From Tritrichomonas musculus (lineage: Eukaryota; Parabasalia; Tritrichomonadida; Tritrichomonadidae): a stretch of 64,000 nucleotides of DNA. Made by a program: the position numbers and the translations under genes. Position 1 is the first letter of the stretch. Every line of letters starts with the position of its first letter. The stretch is from assembly GCA_039105265.1 (NCBI GenBank), contig JAPFFF010000042.1, forward strand, positions 558,001 to 622,000, read 5' to 3'. A model generated the notes under the pieces. That model was not told the origin of the DNA. It was given only the letters and a program-made list of their open reading frames with translations, and made no database searches. Positions 1 through 10,535 of this stretch are shown here, piece by piece.

Positions 1-15
1 AGCAGAAGAGATAAA

Positions 16-3000
16 ATGGAAAATAAATTCAATAAAGAAGGTGGTGTGAAATCGCAAATTCAAAATGAGTTCAGAAGGTGGAGTACAATTAAAAATAATC
101 GAATGGAAACAATAACTATAACAATTGAAAATCTAGTAAGAGCTGAAAGGATAACTCAAAATGATATGAATTCAGAAAGAACAAGATTAATTGAAAATTA
201 TGTAAATGGTGATAATTTGAGAAATGAACAGAAAGGTGAAGAGTTACAAAATATTAAAGAGGATTCACAAGATTATTTAGATCATCATAACGAACAAGCA
301 ATAACTCAAAGAATTCGACAATTGTATGATAATAATGGTATTGTATCAACAGACGAAGAAATTAGAACAAAATATGCAGAATATCTATCAAGTCAAAATA
401 AAGACAGTTATTTATCTGAGTTAGGTAGAGAATTACTGCAAAGGCGAAATTCAGCAGTTACAAATTGGATTCAGAGATTCAATAATGAAATTGGAACAAA
501 GATTGAAAATATTAATTTTATTCATGGAATTGTATCAAGTGTTGAAAAAGTGAATCTAACCGCTGTCAAACAAAGTTTTATTAATCAAGTTCAATCAACT
601 CCTCAAAATGGTGAAAATCTATTTAATGAACTGAAAAATGATATGGAAAGCCGAGAAGCAAATGCAAAAGATCAACAAATAAATCATTATGGAAATCAAA
701 TTCATCGTTTAATATCAAATTCTGGTCGACCATTTACTGTTGAGGGAATTCGTGATACAGAGGTGAAACCGATTTTAGATATTGAAAATATTCAGGAGAG
801 AGATAGAAAATTCAATGAATGGGTAAGAAATTGGGAAACAAAAGAACAATTAATTCAAACAAAAATTCAGAATTTGGAAAGAATTTATGTACAAAAATAT
901 CAAATAACAAATAAAGAAATTGATTCAGCATCAATTCTTCAACATATATTGAACAAAGTGGCAACAACTTACAATCAAGATACAGTTTTATCAAATATCA
1001 ATGAAAAAATTGAATCAAAGACAGAAATTGTGAAAACCCTGAAAGAACGTTTAGAATTATATAGTTTAGAGGATTCATTTCGAGAAGCATACGGTCAAGA
1101 ATATACACAGGCGAAATGGAATGATATTATTATAGAACATTCAAATCGCCCAATTGATCAACAAATTAACGCAATAAAAGCTCATATTCAACAAAAAAAT
1201 AGAGAAACAGGAAATCTTATACAAAATGTTAATAATAAATTGACTGAGTGTTTTCAATCAGCATTTCCAGATTTCGATAATTCGTATATTAATGAAAAAG
1301 TAATTGAATTGTTATTCCGATCTTATCCTGAAGTTAACCGAAATTATTCACAATTAGAAGCAAAATTACAATCGTTATTACCTCAATTTAAGAAAATGGG
1401 AGAATTATTTAGAAAATGGAATTCTCAAAATATAAGTAATATCTATTTAGGAATGAAAACATTTCAAGATGCGGGTCATGAAGTTCCACGTTTATTTGAA
1501 TTAGCTGAGGAATATGAAGTTCGTTTAGAAATAATTGAATATAATCCTTTGAATCTTCTGAAAATTACAAATGAGCCTGAAAACCAACAAAATCAAAAAA
1601 TGAGAGAAGAATTAGAATTATTGAAACAAAAAAGAAATGCGATATTGAGTGATAGTAATTTTCGATTGAAAATTGATCAATATTGTCAAGGAAGAAACTC
1701 GGTTGAAAAAGAAACATTAATTAAAGAAATTGTTGGTCATTGTGATAGAGTTGAAGATGTTGATAAATTTATTGATGCAAAGACGAGATATATTGGTTTT
1801 GGAAAAAATTGGAGTCAGTTTCAAACAAGAGTCGATTTTGATAATTTTTATAAGAGCAATCGAGAGAGTTCAAATTTGAATTTGTTAATGAGATCAAATT
1901 TTGGTCAAATGTCACCAGAAGATAATATAAAAATTGATGAGTTGAAAGTTTATTTATCAAATACATATCCAGACATTTTCCCTCAAAGTGAATGGTCATA
2001 TATTCAAGAAGACAAATTTGAGGAAGACGGAGCTAAATTTTATGCATATTTGCAAGGTGAAATGATGTATCAACAAATAAGATTAATGTATCCTCCAAAC
2101 ACAATGCCTGCCACTTGGGATCATGCTCAATATCATTCAAATATATTCAAAGCATTGGATAAATTACAAAAAGAATTTCTAAGAAAAGAGCCACTTTATC
2201 GATCAATTAAAACAGATCGGAATTTCAATCTAGCTTTGAATGAATATAATGAGATTGCTCCAGATCACGAAAAATTAACTGCTGAAAGAATTTTTGCAAC
2301 TGCTCGTCCAACAGATGATATTCTTAAATTAACACAGTCTTTACGTAATCAAATTCAATCAAAAATTAATTCTGTGGAATTCAATGATAGTTTAGAAAGA
2401 GCTATTCGTGAAGTATGGAAACCACATTTTCCAAATGATTTCAAAAGTGCTGAAGATTGGAGAACTGAATTTGGTGATAATTATAAGGCAAGAAATGCGA
2501 TTTTAAAATTAACTCCGGGTTATCAATTTTGGGCAAATGTTAATCCTCATGAAGAGGTAAATTTAAAGAATTATATTGTTAGAAATGGTGGAACAATTGA
2601 ATCGGCTTATCAAGCGTTAAACAATTTTTATAGTCAATATTATCCGATTTATAGTCGACAATGGGTAGGGAATCCAACTTTATTACCTTATTTAACAAAA
2701 TACAAAAATAAATTTGGAGGTTCTGAACAATCAGCGTTGTATTATTTATTTGGAAAATTTTATGGAGATTTGAATAGATGTTTACAATTCTTCGCAGCTT
2801 ATGAAGGAAATCAAGAAATCGAAAATATGAATGGAAGTCAAAAATATTCAGATATTAATTCATTTTTGCAAACAGTTGTGAATCAAGGTGATGCAGTCAA
2901 TCAATCTACATTTTTAAATAATATTCAATCAAGTGTTACCAATTTTTCAAATTCAAAATCAAATTGGGAATCAAACACTGATTTTCGAAATCATGTTTTT

Positions 3001-6000
3001 TATCTAGAAGCATTGAAAGAGGAAAATAAAACAGGGTTGAAATATGATTTTTCATGGGATGAAGACAAAATGTATAAAAATTATTTAATTCCATTAGCTA
3101 AGAAATATTACCAACAATTCGTTGGAAAAAGATATATACCTGATTCAAATACTAATAATTCAAATGTTTCAACAGAATACAATAATATTATTTTAGCCGC
3201 GGAAGATTATCGTAAAAAGAATGATGATTGGGAAAATTCAAATGTGAAATCAACATTAGAAAGATATCAAAATGAAGGTCGAATAAATTCAAAAAAGAGT
3301 TATGAAGATTTGAAAGATGAATTTGAAAAACCAGCTGATGCAATGAAATATTTAGAAATTGAGAAAAATAAGAAAACATTATTGGTGGCTCTCGGAAGAA
3401 ATGAAGACGAAGAATTACCGAGAGGAGATGTAAATTTTGCTCCATATCACGATATTGACGAAAAAGATTTAACATCAAGATTAAATTGGTTATTAAATTT
3501 TGTTTCAAAAATTGAAGATGAGAACACAGCTTCTTGGAATTCACCAGCCTTTTTGAAAATTCATTCTGATTATCGATCAAATCATTCCGACGATAGATCA
3601 ACTCAAACAATTAATCAATGTAAAATCAAATATGGATTAGATTATGAATCAGCAAAAATAGATTTAAAATATCACTATTTATTAGAGAAATATCGTGAAG
3701 AATTTCAAGAAGATTATTCAATAAAAGAAACAGATCCAAATAACGATCAAAAATTAGCACATATTCATGAAATTGAAAAGTTATTGAAAAATTATAAAGA
3801 TTATAAAGTAGATAATGAATTACAAATAAAATTAAATTGTTATAATGCAGAGTCGGGTCAAGACACTCTAAATCATTTATGGTTAGTGAAAAAGTTTAAA
3901 GATAATGTTCAATCAGCAAAAATTTATTTAGAATATTGGACATATGTTGGAAAAATAAATGCAATTACGTCAGATAATAATGATATAAAAGATGTACCAA
4001 TATCTTTAGCCGGTATAACAAAATTGAAAGAGATTTTTAATAATGTCTCAAAAGATGATACGGCATTTCAATCAGTAAGTTTTCAACAATTATTAAATCA
4101 ATATAATGATATTAAACATTCACATTATGATGCTACTGATATTAAACGACTTTATGGAAGTTATATAAATTGTACAAATGCAATGAAATGTGTATTGTTA
4201 GAACATGAACTAGAAACTACTTATCAGTTGTCAAAAGAGAATTTCCCTAAAAATTTTGATGGAAAATGGGAAACATATTTGAAAGCTTTAGAGAATAAAA
4301 AGAGTGAAATTGATATAAAGAAAAATTCAATACTTTGGGATAGTGAAGTTCGAAAATGGTATGATTATGCAAAAGAGAACGTTGATTCGACTCTTCCAAC
4401 AATAGAACAAATGATGATCGATGATAAGTACAATAAAGATATTGTTTATTATAAAATTTTAACGAAAATTTGGGGAAAATTTACAGGGAAAGAATATCCA
4501 AATTTCGAAACTAATTATCAAGTAACAAATGCAAAATTAGCTAATAAAATCAATAATTACATAAAACGATATGAGAAATTTCGGATTGATGGTGACATTC
4601 AGAGACTATTAGTCAATCAAAAACAAGAAGTTTCTATAGATGATTTATTTAATAGATATATTGATTCTGATAATCCAGATGATGATGTGTTAGACGCTAG
4701 ACGATATTTGCAAAATGAAATTTGGGAATCAGAATACAAAGCGTTTTGTGAAGAAGTAGGATTGAAACCAGATACAAAGATGAACACATTCAAAAATGAA
4801 AAAGAAAGATATAAATTTTTCGATTTGAAGATGAAAGAAACAAGAGATATTAAACCAAAATGGGAAAAATTAATGCCAGAAGTAGAACATTGGAATCGTT
4901 ATCAAGAACCGAAAGATCAATTGCATAAATGGGAAGAAGTTCATAAAAAATATGACGGAAATATTGATAAAGTCTATGAAGAAATTGTATTCGAAAATAG
5001 AAAAAAGAAATTCGAGGAAGATTTTCCAGATGATACATGGTCTTCAAAATTATCCAAAAAAGATCAAATAGAAAAACTTGATGAGTTCTTTCGAATTTAT
5101 AATACATATTATTATACACTTCCTAACTTCAAAAACACATTAGATGAATATAATAGAAGATTTAATACAGAAAAATTATCAGTTCAAGATATCGTTACCA
5201 AATATAAGACTGATTCTACGGGTTGTTTGAATATGATGAATTACAAAATATTGAAACTCAAATTACAAAAATTAGATAAAGATTTTAATGAAAAAGATTA
5301 TGGAGAAAATTCGGAAGATATTAGTAAAATGCAAAGAGAATTAGAGAGATATGAAACAAATCAAAATCAATTAAAGACTTCAACAAATATAAACGGTCTC
5401 TATAATGAATATGAAGACAAATATAAAGATACTGCAAAGAAATTAGAAGATATTGAGAAAGAACAAAAATATAAAGTAAATAATGTTCTCAATTTTTTGA
5501 AAATTATGATTAAAATCAAAGACTTAGAAACAAAATATAAGAAAGTTTTTAATTATGAAGATCGTAAAAGTTGGGGTTCAACACCAAGTGCTCAATTCGA
5601 ATATTTAGAAAAAATTGAAAAGAGATATCAGAAAGAAAAGGAAAAATTAGATAGTTTCAGAGGAATTGATAAATTAGTTGATTTATATAATGATTCACAT
5701 GGTTTAACAGGTGATAATGTCAAAAGTATTGATGATATATTTGCAGAAAATGAATACCATTGTTATAAGACTTATCAAACATTATTATTAACGAAATACA
5801 ATTATTTGAATCCCAAAGCTCCAAAAGATGATTCATATACAGGAAGTCCAAAGAAATTTTGTGAAGAATTGGAAAAAGAAATATCAGAAATTGAACGCGT
5901 TTATGACAAATTCAAAGGAAAAGATGGTTGGATGAAATTATCTTTGGATGAACGAGAGAAAATCATTCAAAATTATAAAGATGAAGATACAGGTAATTAT

Positions 6001-7668
6001 AAAATTGAATTGCAAGGTGAATTGCAAAAATATAAGAAAATATTCAATCTTGATTTCCCCATTGATTCAACAATTAAACAATGGAATAAAGAAGGAAGAG
6101 ATATCAAATATCTTAAAAATTACTTAGCGTATGTCAATAAATATTCAGAAAATAATGAATATCATGAATTGATAAACAAATATAATTCTAAAAATAAAGA
6201 TAAGCCAATTCCAGCCGAGTATTTTACTCCTTATGATAAAATGAAATATGCTACCTTAGAACCTCTCAGACAAAGATATGAAACAGCATTCGGTATGGAT
6301 ATAACAATAAATCAAATGATGCAATATGCAAAATATTTAAAAACAACTTACGGAGTCAATTGGAGAGTACAAGATGAGAATTTAGATTTTGATTTCAATA
6401 TTGCAAAAATCGCTAACAAGGCAAATATTGTTTGGAGAGAATATGAAAATTATTTAGGACACACGAAAAAGAATAGAGTTGACTTCGATACTGCAATAAA
6501 ATCATATAAAACTCAAAATGGTATTGGAACGTTAACGATTCAAGATATGAAACAATTTATAAAAGAGGTGAAAGATTTATCAAAGAAATCAAAAACAGAT
6601 TCGAAGAATAAATTAATAGATTCAATAGATTCAATCAATAAGAACAAAGATAAAGATCATCAAATTTCAACCGATATGTTGGAGAAGTTAAGTGTTAATT
6701 CTGATAATTTGGATGCGTTACAAACAATTATTGAGTTCATTCCTGATTATGAAAATCATTTTAATAAGAAAGTGAATCCAAATGATTTAAATAGTTTTCA
6801 TGAAGATCCTAAGAATCCAAATTGGATACATGTCTTAGAAAAGATAGCATTTTTGCCATTAATTGACGATCATAATTCAATAGAAAAGAAAAATGGAAAA
6901 ATGTCAAGAGATTCTGTAGAGAGTGTAGTTAAAAAATATATTTTGAATAAAGATCCAACAAATCCATTGAAAGATTCAGATGTTAAAATAGATCATATTA
7001 GACCTGCTTATGAAGAATATAAAAAGGAAGTCACGAAAGAAAAAGAAGAGTATTTCAAAACTATGTTATCAGAATATCATAAGCATACAGATGATTCTTC
7101 AGAAACATATCAAAATTTGGTTCAATTATATCCAAACTTAGATGATTTAGAACGATACCTAAAATTGAATAGATATATCTTTAAAACAAATAAGATATAT
7201 AAACAACTCAAAGAACATTACAAGAAAGAACACACACCTTTGAAATATTCGGATTATCAAGATAAACCTGTGAATAATTTAGAGCCAACAATAATAATAT
7301 TACAGAATTTAGAAAAAGAAGCTCAAAAAGAATGGGATGAAGAGAAGAAGAAAGACGATAAAGAGAAAGAACATAAAAAGAAGGTTGAATTAAAACTAAG
7401 TGATTTGAATTCGATGAGACGAAAAGTAGGATTAACTGAAATTGGATTCGAACGTTATAAAAATATGGAAACCGATACTGCATTATCTGACATTAATAAT
7501 ATGATGAATGAAGCAAGACAAAAAGAATCTGAAAAGAATTCAAATAACAATACATCTGTTGGAATTGGTGGTGCATTAAGAAATAATTTCATAGGTACAA
7601 CAATGAATAAACCGGCAGCAACAACAACAACAGACACCAGCAACAACGACAACAACAACAACGACTGA
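16..7668 (+). CDS. Giant helical-repeat protein of the element (2550 aa)
   Basis: Not recognised by family. The protein is almost wholly charged and alpha-helical, rich in Asn, Lys, Glu and Tyr, with no signal peptide or obvious membrane segment. Short motifs of the type L-x-x-Y-N, followed by a loop and then an acidic Y-rich helix, recur roughly every 100-130 residues (for example near residues 1240, 1360, 1710, 1890 and 2050), which suggests a degenerate repeat array. The tail is Asn/Thr-rich low complexity. It is the first of a row of plus-strand genes that leads into the ATPase and capsid genes, ending 10 bases before the next start. This makes a large virion or scaffold-type structural role plausible, but that is only inference. 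The ATG at 16 is preceded by A-rich sequence. Confidence 0.85.
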   Translation: MENKFNKEGGVKSQIQNEFRRWSTIKNNRMETITITIENLVRAERITQNDMNSERTRLIENYVNGDNLRNEQKGEELQNIKEDSQDYLDHHNEQAITQRIRQLYDNNGIVSTDEEIRTKYAEYLSSQNKDSYLSELGRELLQRRNSAVTNWIQRFNNEIGTKIENINFIHGIVSSVEKVNLTAVKQSFINQVQSTPQNGENLFNELKNDMESREANAKDQQINHYGNQIHRLISNSGRPFTVEGIRDTEVKPILDIENIQERDRKFNEWVRNWETKEQLIQTKIQNLERIYVQKYQITNKEIDSASILQHILNKVATTYNQDTVLSNINEKIESKTEIVKTLKERLELYSLEDSFREAYGQEYTQAKWNDIIIEHSNRPIDQQINAIKAHIQQKNRETGNLIQNVNNKLTECFQSAFPDFDNSYINEKVIELLFRSYPEVNRNYSQLEAKLQSLLPQFKKMGELFRKWNSQNISNIYLGMKTFQDAGHEVPRLFELAEEYEVRLEIIEYNPLNLLKITNEPENQQNQKMREELELLKQKRNAILSDSNFRLKIDQYCQGRNSVEKETLIKEIVGHCDRVEDVDKFIDAKTRYIGFGKNWSQFQTRVDFDNFYKSNRESSNLNLLMRSNFGQMSPEDNIKIDELKVYLSNTYPDIFPQSEWSYIQEDKFEEDGAKFYAYLQGEMMYQQIRLMYPPNTMPATWDHAQYHSNIFKALDKLQKEFLRKEPLYRSIKTDRNFNLALNEYNEIAPDHEKLTAERIFATARPTDDILKLTQSLRNQIQSKINSVEFNDSLERAIREVWKPHFPNDFKSAEDWRTEFGDNYKARNAILKLTPGYQFWANVNPHEEVNLKNYIVRNGGTIESAYQALNNFYSQYYPIYSRQWVGNPTLLPYLTKYKNKFGGSEQSALYYLFGKFYGDLNRCLQFFAAYEGNQEIENMNGSQKYSDINSFLQTVVNQGDAVNQSTFLNNIQSSVTNFSNSKSNWESNTDFRNHVFYLEALKEENKTGLKYDFSWDEDKMYKNYLIPLAKKYYQQFVGKRYIPDSNTNNSNVSTEYNNIILAAEDYRKKNDDWENSNVKSTLERYQNEGRINSKKSYEDLKDEFEKPADAMKYLEIEKNKKTLLVALGRNEDEELPRGDVNFAPYHDIDEKDLTSRLNWLLNFVSKIEDENTASWNSPAFLKIHSDYRSNHSDDRSTQTINQCKIKYGLDYESAKIDLKYHYLLEKYREEFQEDYSIKETDPNNDQKLAHIHEIEKLLKNYKDYKVDNELQIKLNCYNAESGQDTLNHLWLVKKFKDNVQSAKIYLEYWTYVGKINAITSDNNDIKDVPISLAGITKLKEIFNNVSKDDTAFQSVSFQQLLNQYNDIKHSHYDATDIKRLYGSYINCTNAMKCVLLEHELETTYQLSKENFPKNFDGKWETYLKALENKKSEIDIKKNSILWDSEVRKWYDYAKENVDSTLPTIEQMMIDDKYNKDIVYYKILTKIWGKFTGKEYPNFETNYQVTNAKLANKINNYIKRYEKFRIDGDIQRLLVNQKQEVSIDDLFNRYIDSDNPDDDVLDARRYLQNEIWESEYKAFCEEVGLKPDTKMNTFKNEKERYKFFDLKMKETRDIKPKWEKLMPEVEHWNRYQEPKDQLHKWEEVHKKYDGNIDKVYEEIVFENRKKKFEEDFPDDTWSSKLSKKDQIEKLDEFFRIYNTYYYTLPNFKNTLDEYNRRFNTEKLSVQDIVTKYKTDSTGCLNMMNYKILKLKLQKLDKDFNEKDYGENSEDISKMQRELERYETNQNQLKTSTNINGLYNEYEDKYKDTAKKLEDIEKEQKYKVNNVLNFLKIMIKIKDLETKYKKVFNYEDRKSWGSTPSAQFEYLEKIEKRYQKEKEKLDSFRGIDKLVDLYNDSHGLTGDNVKSIDDIFAENEYHCYKTYQTLLLTKYNYLNPKAPKDDSYTGSPKKFCEELEKEISEIERVYDKFKGKDGWMKLSLDEREKIIQNYKDEDTGNYKIELQGELQKYKKIFNLDFPIDSTIKQWNKEGRDIKYLKNYLAYVNKYSENNEYHELINKYNSKNKDKPIPAEYFTPYDKMKYATLEPLRQRYETAFGMDITINQMMQYAKYLKTTYGVNWRVQDENLDFDFNIAKIANKANIVWREYENYLGHTKKNRVDFDTAIKSYKTQNGIGTLTIQDMKQFIKEVKDLSKKSKTDSKNKLIDSIDSINKNKDKDHQISTDMLEKLSVNSDNLDALQTIIEFIPDYENHFNKKVNPNDLNSFHEDPKNPNWIHVLEKIAFLPLIDDHNSIEKKNGKMSRDSVESVVKKYILNKDPTNPLKDSDVKIDHIRPAYEEYKKEVTKEKEEYFKTMLSEYHKHTDDSSETYQNLVQLYPNLDDLERYLKLNRYIFKTNKIYKQLKEHYKKEHTPLKYSDYQDKPVNNLEPTIIILQNLEKEAQKEWDEEKKKDDKEKEHKKKVELKLSDLNSMRRKVGLTEIGFERYKNMETDTALSDINNMMNEARQKESEKNSNNNTSVGIGGALRNNFIGTTMNKPAATTTTDTSNNDNNNND

Positions 7669-7678
7669 TACGAATACA

Positions 7679-8617
7679 ATGCCTACAATTAATGATGGAA
7701 GTGAAAAGAAAGAAGAAAGTGTATGGTCTAAAAATTATGAAGGTGGAATAACTAGTTTAATTCAACAAAGTGCAAAAGGTATATCAATTAGATCATTATT
7801 AATGGAACAACAAAAGAAAAATAAATTAAATGGAAAAACATCAATAATGTCTCAATTTAATGAAAATGCTCCTCCTAAACCTGTTGTACCTTATTCATCT
7901 AATTCAAATACTAATAATTTATTTTCATCAAAAACAACAATGACAGAAGAGAAAGAAACACCAATTGAAAAGAAACCGATTGTAAGCCCAATATCTGAAA
8001 AACCAATGACATTAACAAAAATTGAACCAGGAAAGAAAATTAACTTATTACCTACGAAAGTTGATCAACCTGAAGTGGTCAAAACCAAAAATAATATGAT
8101 ACAAGTTTTACCAAGAAGAGGTCGAAAGAATTTACCTTTACGCTTTAAAGCAAAAGAAGAAATGGAACAACAACAAAAAGCAATTGAAAAAGTTGAAGAA
8201 GAAAGTGAAGAGGTTGAAATCAAACCAAAGAAACCAACAATTAATACAAAAGCTAAATCAAGTAAACAATTTAAGAAACAAAAATCTGAAAGAACGAAAC
8301 TCTTAAAGAAAAATTCAAAAGCTAAAAAGAAGAAAGATGATGACGATGAAGTTATTTCAGAAAAGAGTACAATTGATAAAGAAGATATCTCAAAGAAAAA
8401 GACAAAGACGAAACCATTACAAAGAAAAGTCGATGCTATTGTACCAAAACCAACAATAACCCCAATCCCTGAATCAATTCCAAAAACAATCCCTGAATCA
8501 ATTCCAAAAACAATAACAGAAGAAAAACCAGCAACCGAAGTCAAACAAATTCCGAAAACATCTGAAATTCCAAGTGTAATTCAAAATAATCCTCAATTAA
8601 TGAAATATTTTAAGTAA
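7679..8617 (+). CDS. Lysine-rich basic protein, 312 aa
   Basis: Not recognised. The protein is hydrophilic and probably largely disordered. Residues 1-60 contain a short conserved-looking stretch (SVWSKNYEGGITSLIQQ), and residues 150-245 are strongly basic with KKK/KPKK clusters. Near residues 262-285 a short Pro-Glu-Ser-Ile-Pro-Lys-Thr-Ile repeat occurs. It follows the giant ORF by 10 bases and precedes another virion-side gene, so it is probably co-expressed with them. A DNA-condensing core or scaffold role would fit a basic protein beside a packaging ATPase, but nothing proves it. The stop codon lies in TAAATAAA, typical of trichomonad UAAA-type polyadenylation. Confidence 0.8.
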   Translation: MPTINDGSEKKEESVWSKNYEGGITSLIQQSAKGISIRSLLMEQQKKNKLNGKTSIMSQFNENAPPKPVVPYSSNSNTNNLFSSKTTMTEEKETPIEKKPIVSPISEKPMTLTKIEPGKKINLLPTKVDQPEVVKTKNNMIQVLPRRGRKNLPLRFKAKEEMEQQQKAIEKVEEESEEVEIKPKKPTINTKAKSSKQFKKQKSERTKLLKKNSKAKKKKDDDDEVISEKSTIDKEDISKKKTKTKPLQRKVDAIVPKPTITPIPESIPKTIPESIPKTITEEKPATEVKQIPKTSEIPSVIQNNPQLMKYFK

Positions 8618-8651
8618 ATAAATGTTTATTTTTATTTTTATCTTAAAAATT

Positions 8652-9143
8652 ATGAGTAACGCAGATATAGGTGAGTTAAGAAAATTATTACAAGAATTAA
8701 AAGCTTCAAGCGGTAAAAAACCTGAAAAGAAACCAAGAAAATTATCAGCATTAAATAAATTTAAGAAATATGTTATGGGAAGAGTTACTGAAAAAGCTTT
8801 AGCAGAAACAAATTATGTTGATTTAATTCCAGTTGACAAAATGAGATTATTATGTAAAGCTTATCCAATTGTATGGGATCAATTAGTTTTACAACCACTT
8901 TATCAAGAATATGGTTTAACAACAGAAGAAGAACAAAGAAGATATCGTGGAAATAAAACAACTCAAGAAGATTATCATAAAATTGTTGACGGTTTAATTG
9001 AAAAATTGAAAACTGGACCAAAAGACGATAGACAACATTTTGAAGAAGATATTGAACAATTATTAGTAGCTGCAATTCAACAAGCATCAAGTGAATTTGA
9101 CGAGGATGAAGATGAAGCAGATGACGAAACAACTGAAGAGTAA
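8652..9143 (+). CDS. Small acidic-tailed protein, 163 aa
   Basis: Not recognised. I chose the ATG at 8652 (MSNADIGELRK) rather than one 30 bases upstream because the upstream extension is only a T-rich leader translating to Phe/Ile. The N-terminal third is basic (KKPEKKPRK near residue 25). The middle is predicted helical with a hydrophobic core (YVDLIPVDKMRLL), and the last 20 residues are almost all Asp/Glu. It sits 35 bases after the Lys-rich gene and 50 bases before the ATPase, in the same orientation, within the virion block. The basic head with an acidic tail could suit a scaffold or packaging accessory protein; this is a guess. Confidence 0.8.
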   Translation: MSNADIGELRKLLQELKASSGKKPEKKPRKLSALNKFKKYVMGRVTEKALAETNYVDLIPVDKMRLLCKAYPIVWDQLVLQPLYQEYGLTTEEEQRRYRGNKTTQEDYHKIVDGLIEKLKTGPKDDRQHFEEDIEQLLVAAIQQASSEFDEDEDEADDETTEE

Positions 9144-9193
9144 AAATTTTGTTATCTTTTTTTTACATAATTTAGTTGGAATTTAAAAAATAA

Positions 9194-10057
9194 ATGAGTG
9201 ACAGTGATTATTTTAGTGATAGTGAAGAAGAAGAAGTTAACTTTGAGAAAGAAAACATTCGATCAAAAATAAAAGCAAGATTAAAATCAAATTTGAGTCC
9301 AAAGAATGATTCTTTAATTGCTCCAATTCATGAAGATATCGTTGCTAAATATAATTCTGTTAATGTTATTGTAGGTAAACAAAGTATGGGAAAAACAGTT
9401 ACAGCATTAGAAGAAATCATTAAAATTTCAATACTTAATACTCATCATTTATTAATTTATGTTACAAAAGATGGTGAAGAGAACGATAAAAGTTGGTTAT
9501 CATTAAAACCATTATTACAAATGCCAACAGTTGTAGTTAGTGAAAAAGATGCTGAAAAATGTATTGATGAATTATTAGCAGCAAAAAGTTTATATTACAA
9601 AATTCGAAGAGAAAGAACCAAAAATAAAATTTCACAAGATCAATTAGATGACTTATTTAATGTTTTGTTTGTTGAAGATTTTGATCGAGAATATTTACAT
9701 TCAATCGTATTATTTGATGATATTTCAAATTCAAAATTATTCTCGTCAGAAGAATCATTTTTTAGTCAATTATTACGTAGATGTCGTCATACAAATATGT
9801 CTTATTTCTTATTAGTTCAAGGTTGGAAAGGGTTAAAACCACATATTAAAAATGAAATAAGTACTTTATATTTATTGCCTGGTTTTAATAAACAACAATT
9901 ACGTTACATTTATTCTCAAGCAGCAAGTAATTTAGATTTTGAAGACTTTTTTGATGCATTTCAACAATTAAATGAAATGAAACATGAACATCCAGATGAA
10001 CATCCAATGATTGTTATTCAATGTTCTTCAGGTGGTGATACATATATTAGGTCTTAG
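9194..10057 (+). CDS. ATP: A32/FtsK-like genome-packaging ATPase, 287 aa
   Basis: This is the P-loop NTPase that pumps viral DNA into capsids in Polintons, adenovirus-like and NCLDV-type viruses. A Walker A motif is visible near residue 60 (VGKQSMGKT). A Walker B motif lies near residue 172 (IVLFDDIS, hydrophobic strand then two Asp). It is followed by a glutamine-ending strand (FLLVQGW) similar to the sensor strand of A32-family ATPases. The N-terminus is very acidic (SDSEEEE). Length matches Polinton ATPases. It lies upstream of the capsid genes, as in many Polintons. Its 3-prime end overlaps the tail of the convergent gene at 10047-10349 by 11 bases. Confidence 0.9.
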   Translation: MSDSDYFSDSEEEEVNFEKENIRSKIKARLKSNLSPKNDSLIAPIHEDIVAKYNSVNVIVGKQSMGKTVTALEEIIKISILNTHHLLIYVTKDGEENDKSWLSLKPLLQMPTVVVSEKDAEKCIDELLAAKSLYYKIRRERTKNKISQDQLDDLFNVLFVEDFDREYLHSIVLFDDISNSKLFSSEESFFSQLLRRCRHTNMSYFLLVQGWKGLKPHIKNEISTLYLLPGFNKQQLRYIYSQAASNLDFEDFFDAFQQLNEMKHEHPDEHPMIVIQCSSGGDTYIRS

Positions 10058-10349
10058 AGTTAATAAAATTTATAACATCATTCAAAGTAATTTTAATTTT
10101 TGCAATATCATCTTTGATCTTCAAAATTTCTGAATCGTCTTTTTCTTCGTCTTCATTAACCTTCTTTAACATTAATTCACCTTTGATTTTGGTTATACGA
10201 TAACCTTGAATATGATACTTTTTGTTTAGTTTATGTGTTGTTTCTGAATCTAGTTGTTCTTTGTTCTTAGAATAGAATAAATTAAACTCATCAGTTGTGT
10301 TAAACTCTTTTAAATAATTTTGAATTGGTTCAATAATTTTCAATTCCAT
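10047..10349 (-). CDS. Small conserved-looking viral protein, 100 aa
   Basis: A 100-residue soluble protein read from the minus strand, tail to tail with the ATPase. The central part (YLKEFNTTDEFNLFY, then TTHKLNKKYHIQGYRITK) is dense and globular. It resembles small proteins found in large DNA viruses of eukaryotes; that resemblance is from memory and was not tested. The C-terminal 40 residues are acidic and helical, a likely coiled coil. An A-rich leader precedes the ATG. It has its own promoter region of about 50 bases, shared with the divergent small membrane-protein gene at 10401. Confidence 0.75.
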   Translation of the reverse strand: MELKIIEPIQNYLKEFNTTDEFNLFYSKNKEQLDSETTHKLNKKYHIQGYRITKIKGELMLKKVNEDEEKDDSEILKIKDDIAKIKITLNDVINFINSKT

Positions 10350-10400
10350 TTTAAAAAAAATAAAATTTGTTTAAACATTTTTGAAAATATTTAAAACAAT

Positions 10401-10532
10401 ATGCTGATTGAAATTCTCTTAGGAACGCTTGTTTTGATTGAGTTAATGAACACATTATTAAGAGTTATAAAGCTTTTCCCTCCAAATGAGCCACCATTAG
10501 ATGATGAAATTAGACGAAGAATGTACTCATAA
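10401..10532 (+). CDS. Tiny single-pass membrane protein, 43 aa
   Basis: A short complete frame of 43 codons plus stop. Residues 2-18 are hydrophobic (LIEILLGTLVLIELMN), enough for one membrane span. They are followed by a basic, Pro-rich and then acidic tail (FPPNEPPLDDEIRRRM). It begins divergently from the 100-aa gene at 10349 and ends 3 bases before the convergent amphipathic protein gene at 10536, so it fills an otherwise empty slot in a tightly packed region. A small virion membrane or lysis-type protein is possible. Confidence is limited by its length. Confidence 0.55.
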   Translation: MLIEILLGTLVLIELMNTLLRVIKLFPPNEPPLDDEIRRRMYS

Positions 10533-10535
10533 ATT

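Noticed and set aside
1-15. Left terminus of the element at the window start
   Set aside because: The window begins only 15 bases before a start codon, with no terminal-repeat-like sequence matching the right end; the true left end is most likely outside.
8065-8544. Long antisense frames over Lys-rich and coiled-coil genes (here and within 47-60 kb)
   Set aside because: They are mirror translations of A-rich or Glu/Lys-rich coding DNA giving Phe/Ser/Leu-rich nonsense; the sense frames explain the sequence.
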